Shown in pieces: positions 57,124 to 64,000 of a DNA stretch of 64,000 bases (positions within the stretch are counted from its first letter, which is position 1; every line of letters begins with the position of its first letter). Made by a program: the position numbers and the translations under genes. The stretch lies in assembly GCA_001695595.3 (NCBI GenBank), contig MBPM02000001.1, forward strand, positions 62,001 to 126,000, read 5' to 3'. The notes under the pieces were generated by a model, which was not told where the DNA came from, did no database searches, and was given only the letters and a program-made list of their open reading frames with translations. This DNA is from Plasmopara viticola. Taxonomy: Eukaryota > Oomycota > Peronosporomycetes > Peronosporales > Peronosporaceae.

Positions 57124-59318
57124 CTACATATTCTTTTTATTTGGTCGTTCCCCCGACCACCATTTGGCAATCGAAGCCTTTAGATCCTGAATTTGAGTAC
57201 TTTCACGTAGATACCGCAGCCCGTCAATGATCAGACTGTCAAAAACACAAACATTAGTCCAACTTACCCTTCTCAAAGCCAATTCGGTTGCCATACCTTG
57301 AATCTTTCGTGACAAGATACAAATCCGGAATATCGTGAGCATTCGCGAATACGCCCTCGTGTTTTACACGGAATGCGAATCGGCTAGCATTTAGTTTAAA
57401 GACTTAAATGAACGTAAATTTGAGAAAACAAAGGCAAAGCACATACCTAATTCTTGCGGCTGCTGACACCATGTTTGCTCCAGTGGCCACAGCCTTTGTA
57501 AATGTGACACTACCTTCCAAACAATAGATGCAGCTCTTCAAGTTTTTCCAGACGATAAATAGTGGCGAGTCTAGCAACATCAGCTCATATCCATCCATTT
57601 CCTGCAGCTCACCCGTTTTATAACGACCATACAAAATTTTTGCATCTTGGGACTCGGAGACGATAAATGACAATAACGACAATGGAATGACACCGTAAAA
57701 AACGACAAGAAGTCCGAAAACAATGAATGATGGACAAGATTTAGCGAACAATGCTGCCATGCCAAATAGCTGTGTAGGTGAAGTCCCTTCGATGCTCTGC
57801 TTTAAATACACAACAAGCAAGTGTAGCTCGTCGGTGATCTCCAAATTTTTTATTTGATTTCGCAAATGACAAAGCTCTGGACTAAACGTTCGCACTGCTG
57901 CTTTCTCCATTGCGTCAAAACATTCCGTCAGCATTTTCAACAGCATCACCAGCGAAAAATTTGTAGGCTGCTGCCAATATTCGATGAGCCAACTGCTTAA
58001 TCCTAAAACGAACCACGCATCAAGGTCGACATCGGACTGTACATCATTTGCCACATCATTGTAAAGCTTTATAAGTGCGCATCGGCAGACCATTTGCAAC
58101 TCATTTGATGTAACACACCCAAGCACGATGCCACCAGCATCAATGAAAGCTGGTCCAAGCAGCCTTATCGAGTCAGCCCACTGACCCCGCCAAATCACCC
58201 AGTACACAATAGCTATGAAATAAGCAACAACCTTGAGTCGTCTTCCTTTACCCCACAGTTTGGCTTGTTGCCCAGCGTCGGCCCGCAAAGAGTTGACAGC
58301 CAGCACCATGGTAAATATTAGCACGATTCCCCCTAAACGAAAATCTTGCTGTAAAAACAGCATAAACTTTAGCTGTCCGATTACGTTCATGAAGATTGGA
58401 ATCATAAAAACTACTCGAGGGATCCACACAAAAGCACCCAGCTTGTCCTTCGACGTTTGCACCCAAACTTGCGCGTACTGCAAAATACGTTTCTTAAACT
58501 GCGAGCGATAGAAAAATATAATCAGCATGGAAATCACCATTAATTTTTGTCGATGCATTACAGCTTGTGCAAGTATGCCAAGAAAACAGAATCCAATTCC
58601 AATGGTCACATGTCGTAAATTTAACAGTTCGACGGATATATATATGACTGTCATCCTCGCGAGCTTTCGCACGTCAATATGTTCAAGTATTCGGTCCAAT
58701 TTGTCTTCAAATATAGCACTCTGTATCCCTTTGACCCTTTCTTGTATCCCAGAGCCCATATTGTCATTGGCCAGGACATCATTGATACCAGCAGTAGCGT
58801 ATGTTGGTGTGTGCTGCACGATTTGCGAAGAACGCAACGCGTCGCTCTCGTTTGTTGACTCCATCTTACGTGAATTTTTCCCGATTCCTTTGTTCGTGTT
58901 GTCCTCTCTAGTTGTTTTTACAGTCAGGCAATTATTTCTTATATCTTCTTCTTCTTCGTCACTTTCTATGAGTAGGTCATTCAGAACTGCCACTCGAGCT
59001 TCTTTCAGTCGCAATTGCAACTCTTCATTGCCTGGATACAGCTTTAGTCCTACCATAGGCGAGAAAAACACCATAGTCCCAGCTTCGATCAATCTAAATG
59101 CGGTAATAGATATACAAACCTTGCTTATACCAGACCACGGCTTCTTCGTGTCTACCCAGTCGGGTAAGCGCCTCGGTGAGCATTAGAAACCCGATTTCTA
59201 GCGTCTCATCAATCTCTAAGCACGAACGAGCAGCATTCACTGCTTCATTAAGTGCGGATTCCGTATCTTCCCGTAGAAATTGCTGGCAACGGAGCATTTG
59301 CGTTTCGAGCACACTCAT
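57124..59318 (-). CDS. TPR-containing multi-pass membrane protein of unknown family
   Basis: Four exons on the minus strand: 59318-59120, 59049-57447, 57383-57297 and 57235-57124, with GT-AG introns of 70, 63 and 61 bp in matching phase, giving 666 aa. Residues about 1-90 hold TPR-like helices; splicing joins RLGRHEEAVVWYKQ to GLKLYPGNEELQLRLKEA, a good TPR pair. An acidic stretch (SDEEEED) and a polar linker follow. From about 190 there are several hydrophobic segments (for example MVISMLIIFFYRS, IFMNVIGQLKFMLF, IVFGLLVVFYGVIPLSLLSFIV). The C terminus HEGVFANAHDIPDLYLVTK looks conserved. I do not recognise the family. The start is the ATG at 59318; an in-frame GTG precedes it. Confidence 0.85.
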
Positions 59319-59459
59319 CACTGCAAATCGCGTTTAAGAATTGTTTTGGTGCTGCACTTGATGTGGTTTACGGCACCTTTTACCGGTTTCGTACTGATGT
59401 ATTTCGAAATATAGTGGAACCTGATAGATTTCAGCATAATACTGAATTAATGGTATGAT

Positions 59460-61000
59460 TAAATAAGGTGAGATGAGTATTATTATCTTACCATTAAGCA
59501 TTGTATACCTTAATCAATTATTGGACGATCGTATATCTTCCTACACATCTCCTGTTGCAAGATCCCAGTTCACATGGTAGCGCTTTTAATCAGCGCTACG
59601 CCTACGCGGAAAGGATGTCTTCTTGAACACTTTAAGGATGGATAGAACCACTTTTAGCATATGTTGGATGTGCAATTTACACTGCTCGGAAAACTTGCCG
59701 TCTGGCGAGCGTACTAAGGAGGTGGCTCCATTTGCAGATCATTCTGTGCGGGCAAGTAACTGAACCTTGGTAATGCGTTCGTACCCTACGGGCAAAGTAT
59801 ATGTTCTAGGAATCAGGCAGCACAGGCCCCGGTAACACTGGCGGTAGCGGGTCGAAGTCGGTGTTTATTATTGATGCACGAAGGAAAAAACTTCAAAGCT
59901 TTATTTGCAATTAAGGAAAAAAGATGGCCACAGAAGCGTCCTTAATCACAAGCGATCCACTACACATTCTCTTAAGTTCCAAGTCGAGCTGAATATAATA
60001 TAAAATAATTTTGCCTGAATGTTTTTGATACGCCTCTCTCGCAACGAGTCAAGGTGAATGTGTTCGTGGACGGTGTATGACAGTCCCGCCTCGCACTTAA
60101 CTTCTTAGAATGCAAGCTGCAACAATCAATAGAAGAGGCGTTAAAATTGTAAAGTCCAGACACATCCATACTCGTTCTTCGGGGATGCCTTAGATGGATA
60201 GTTCCTCGTTATGTGTGATGGCCCGAATAGTTCCACAGTCTCAGTTTAAAAAAGTGCTACTTTATTGTTGATAAAGCAGCACTCGATGATTTGGCCACGG
60301 TACAATAAAATGCATTATCCGTGTCTGTCCCGATGGGGACCACCTTTTTTTTGCCTTTTAAAGTTGCTGGCAAAAAAGTCCAACGAAATTTCGTCAGTTC
60401 GATTCGACTGGCTAACGGGACAGAGCCAAAGTTTTCAAAATCGCAATAGACCTAGTCAAAAATCTAACGACTTTGACAGCACGAAGTCATTCCGTGTTTT
60501 TGACGTAGGCAAGTATGGATCGATCCTGAACATGTTGTGGCTAAGATCTGGATCAATTGGTGAGGCAAAGTCATAGATACCAGCCACTTACATTTACGCA
60601 ACATCCCTGTTGCTCGTACAACTGTTCTAAAAGGATGTCTGAGCAGCTACACATTCGAAAGAAATATGGAGTGTCAAAAAAATTAAATGTCTCTGAATGT
60701 TAAAGCATTCCTTGATGGAAAATGAAGCTCCGCTGGCACAATCAACTGCGACAGACGCTAACAAAAGCGAACTCAATTTTGGGTAACATCGATATGTAAT
60801 TGATTACGCCCTTCCAGACCAGTACCAAATTCTATAAGTATATATAGATGAGGCAAGACGTACACCTGGAACGCAACTGTTCACCGGTGAGGGCATGTAT
60901 AGTCCACGGTTTACCAACAAACGTAACAAGTGTTACTCACGATTTGTAGTATTCGCTTGTTTTGTACCACATAAGCAGCCCAAAAAATCGACAGTTCCGT
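59460..61000. other. Intergenic region, nothing recognised
   Basis: AT-rich DNA without a supported gene. A 103-codon frame at 60265-60576 has no recognisable features. Confidence 0.4.
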
Positions 61001-61200
61001 AAAGTGACAGGATGTAATCGGCCATCGTGGTATTGGAGCCTTCACTCTTCAAAAAGTGTCTTAAAATAGCGCCTCTGGCCGCTTAGTCTATTGGCCGCTC
61101 GATACACGGTAAAACTTTTAAATGTACAAGACCAGGACAAACCGCATACACAACCAAAGTCTTTGATGGACGCAAGATCGAAACCAACTGACCCTGAAAC
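61000..61200 (+). repeat. Relic of the 354-bp right-end repeat family
   Basis: The stretch TTCAAAAAGTGTCTTAAAATAGCGC...CTCGATACACGGTAAAA (about 61046-61112) matches TTCAAAATAGTGCTTTAAACTAGCGC...CTTGATACACGATAAAA near 63908-63973. Confidence 0.55.
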
Positions 61201-61719
61201 GATGTTTGAAAAAATTGTTGGCTCCGTATCACATGCGCAACTTAATAAAGCGGCACCTACTTAATGTAACACGACTTTTTTTAGTTGGTGTGAGATCTGA
61301 GCTTGCACTTCGTCGGACTTGTGCCTTCAACTGGCGCTTAGTCCGTTACACGGTTCAATGTCTATGTGCAAATAATAAGGCAAGACGTATGGCGTATGAG
61401 ATGCACAGCTACGCTTCAAACATCAAACACAACCACAGTTTGCCCTTGGACGCTAATTCAACCCACAATACGTTGCTCGAGCATTATAAAAGCCGTTTGT
61501 TCTGAAGCTCAAGATATTTTACACTGAATACAACCCGAGAGGCATATACTTTGGTACTCGTAGGGTCCAAAGCAAATCTGCCAGAGATAGGTCAATAAAT
61601 GGACGAGACATTACACCCAAAAGTGTGACTGCCCTAATAACTCACATTCAAGTGAAGGCACGCCCAACCGGCCGAAGAAGATCTATAGTTGAAAAAAGCT
61701 TTCAAACTAAGTCTGAAAG

Positions 61720-62600
61720 TGAGTCGGATAAATGTGGTTATGATTTGATTAGGTCGCGCGTGTGGAAGAGTTTATAAAAAATCTGTTGTTTAGTGTAAGC
61801 TAGTCGCGCTAAGCCTTTCTTGAAAGGCTAGGTCGTTATTTCAGAAGACGAGAATAAGAATTGTACTGCCCGAACATCATGCCTGTTATTAGTGTCGTGG
61901 GTGTGTGAGAGCGCTTTGTGTTATTCTGTAGTAGTTTCTTGTTTGGGGCAAGGCATTATTGCTTAGCTTTATCTAATTTTCAAAGTAATTAGCTCGACTT
62001 GCTAACAAGCAGACCAAATTTATTGTCGCCATGTGCAACCATCGTGCTTTTGCTCATTTTCTTTTATGATCGAGATTCATCTTCAAGGTTATGTCAGATC
62101 GCTCAATATGATTTTTTGTATCGAACGAGCATCGTCATTCTTGAATTAGGCTTCGATTATTGCAAGGTGAAAAAAGGATTCGATGGTAAAATCTGGCTTG
62201 CTCTGATGATAGCAGGATAAGCTTATGATCGAAATACTTCGTTCTATTGCGAAAGCGCTTTGTGTGTTTCTGAAAGACATTTTTTATTTCCAATATGTCA
62301 GTATCGATCAGCCATTTCAGCTGTCTATGTGGTCTGTTTAGCTTGTTCCCCCTTAGCTGACCGGAACTATGGTTGCACCATGCGAACATATTGCTTTCTG
62401 TTGCTCTTTCCTTGTCGTCCGATTTGGCTTCTCAAATCACGCCCAACCTTTCCCACAGCTTTTTTGCATCGATCAGTGACTAATATTTTTTGCCTTTGGC
62501 TTAATTTTGTGTCAATCTTTCCGTGCGCATTTTATATTCGAAGCTTCGTTTTTTGGCTACACATGCGAGTTTTATTGTGTATCGCGTAATCAAATGGCTT
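61720..62600 (+). repeat. Decayed tRNA-Glu-type repeats
   Basis: At least two units carry the family's spacer words ('cgtgggtgtgtgagagcgctttgtg', 'cttttgctcattttctttt') and a degenerate tRNA tail (GACTTGCTAACAAGCAGACCAAATTTATTGTCGCC, about 61985-62035). No foldable tRNA remains. Confidence 0.5.
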
Positions 62601-63260
62601 AGCGCTCAAAAGCGCTAGCTTACAGGTGTGTTTCCAGAAACGTGAAAATGAATGACTTGTCGTGTCGCTTTGCGTAGCTGAAAAGGCAAGATATTTAGTA
62701 TTCAGCTAGCGGTATCCATCGCAAAACAGCCGTATTTTTTTGGCATCGGAACTTGCATAGAAGTTATTCATGCTATCCGTGGCGCAGCTGTGTCACTGAT
62801 GTACTGTGCTCCTTCCTTGTGTTTGTGCACTAGAAAAGTTTTTACCGTGTATCAAGCGATTATGATTGCGGAAAAATTCGAGGTGCTAGCTTAGAGCACT
62901 ATTTTAAAAAGCATTAGCTCAAACTTCGCTTTGACGATGCAAGTCTTGTTGCTTTGTGTCGCTGCATTTTTATCGAACTGCTTTGGTGTCACCAAATGAA
63001 CTACATGCGGATTGTCGTTATCGGATCTAGCATCCATTGGTTGGTAGGAGCTCGACATGATGCTCATTGCAAGACTGACTTGTTAATGCTGTATGCAGCT
63101 AGACTCGTTTGTCTTTACTTAGAAGATCAATCACGCGCTGAGCGGTCAAATGGCCGATCGCATTTAGGCACCAAATTATAATACTGTTAAAAATTCGTGA
63201 AAACGATAAAAAATGGATTTGTCGCTTTGCGTAGCTCAGTTTATGTGATAAGCAACTAGC
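62600..63260 (+). repeat. Diverged direct repeat sharing GTCGCTTTGCGTAGCT
   Basis: Two blocks, around 62590-62740 and 63140-63280, share GTCGCTTTGCGTAGCT (62664-62679 and 63221-63236), a preceding GTGAAAA and a following CATCGC. Spacing is 557 bp. No coding function is seen. Confidence 0.55.
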
Positions 63261-63289
63261 AGTTTTCATCGCTCTACAGCATTATACAA

Positions 63290-64000
63290 TTTGATGTCTG
63301 AGCGTGCATGTAATACAAGAGCTAAACACTACATTTGCAAACAAGTCAAGCTGCGCAACGCATCAGCAAGACAGCTGCGAAATAGAAGACAAGTTCAGAG
63401 CAATGGACGCATAAACAATATCGGCTACCCACCAACATGTTACTTAGATGTTATGGGGTCGTTATTTGGTTTCACCTAAAAAGTGCGATAAAGAAGTAGC
63501 TACGGATAGCGACAAGACTAAATTCGACATTTTGAGGTACGCGCTCTGCAAATATGACCACGCGACACATGGTCCTATTTTCTCTTAAATATTCGCAAAA
63601 CTAGGCTCATATCAGAGCAGTGACACAGCTGCGAACACTATATGTATAATATTGTATCGGATGTAAGATGCAAGCTTCAGCACCAACTGTAAGAATGACT
63701 TTTGCTGCACATCATATAAGCAAGACAGCTGCACGAAAACAGCCTTCAGTTTTCCAATGGACGCAAGACCCGAAATCAATTACCCATAATGTGTTGCTTA
63801 GGTGCTGTGAGGATATTAGTTTGGTCTCACCTAAGCAGAGCTATAATGCAGCCGCTCCGACAAGCGACACAAATAGTTCTGCCAATGCGACATACAAGCC
63901 CTCTCCTTTTCAAAATAGTGCTTTAAACTAGCGCTTTATATCCCAGCCATTTGACTGCTTGATACACGATAAAAATTCAATGCGGACACAAGCACAAAAA
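63290..64000 (+). repeat. Two 354-bp-spaced direct repeats at the right end
   Basis: GCAAGACAGCTGC recurs at 63366 and 63720, followed 37 bp later in both by AATGGACGCA and further on by TTGGTTTCACCTAA / TTGGTCTCACCTAA. The collinear 354-bp spacing marks a tandem array that probably continues past the window. Open frames inside it (up to 87 codons) have no family features. Confidence 0.65.

Overview
This window looks like nuclear DNA of an oomycete, most likely of the Peronosporales (Phytophthora and downy mildews). The evidence is short GT-AG introns (about 60-110 bp), initiator-like promoter motifs resembling the oomycete Inr consensus in front of several genes, a START-FYVE protein of the kind expanded in oomycetes, and compact gene islands separated by several kilobases of decayed repeats. 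The assignment is inference; no ribosomal or mitochondrial marker is present.

Layout. 1-3330: a tandem array of about ten tRNA-Glu(UUC)-like genes in 307- or 363-383-bp units. 4626-11418: SMC3 (cohesin), a PCIF1-type cap-adenosine methyltransferase (minus strand) and ribosomal protein uL3; the last two are divergent over about 210 bp. 12669-17046: a full-length Ty1/copia element with 5-bp target duplications, near-identical LTRs, and a gag-pol broken by two stops and two frameshifts. 17050-21250: decayed tRNA-Glu-type repeats and a Ty3/gypsy fossil. 22356-27402: ribosomal protein eS30 with a ubiquitin-like tail remnant, a long coiled-coil protein and, convergent to it, a START-FYVE protein. 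27403-37985: a 10.6-kb gene-free region with retroelement debris, two copies of a SINE-like retroposon and a tRNA-Pro-like relic. 37986-40206: mitochondrial L7/L12 and ribophorin I (OST1), divergent over 157 bp. 40207-46113: decayed repeats, including tRNA-Glu-derived arrays on both strands. 46114-48580: mitochondrial aconitase. 48581-52983: repeats plus a kinase-like gene fragment. 52984-59318: a ten-exon TMEM104-like transporter, a six-exon CaMK-type kinase and, convergent to it, a four-exon TPR-membrane protein I cannot name. 59319-64000: repeats.

The protein genes are mostly housekeeping and do not form one pathway. The tracked ORFs hide their spliced structure, so I rebuilt exons by matching splice sites, reading phase and family conservation. 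The most unusual features are the tRNA-Glu array with its decayed relatives in at least five other places, the short ubiquitin tail on eS30 with a possible 5-nt first exon, and the PCIF1 homologue that keeps NPPF but has no visible WW domain.
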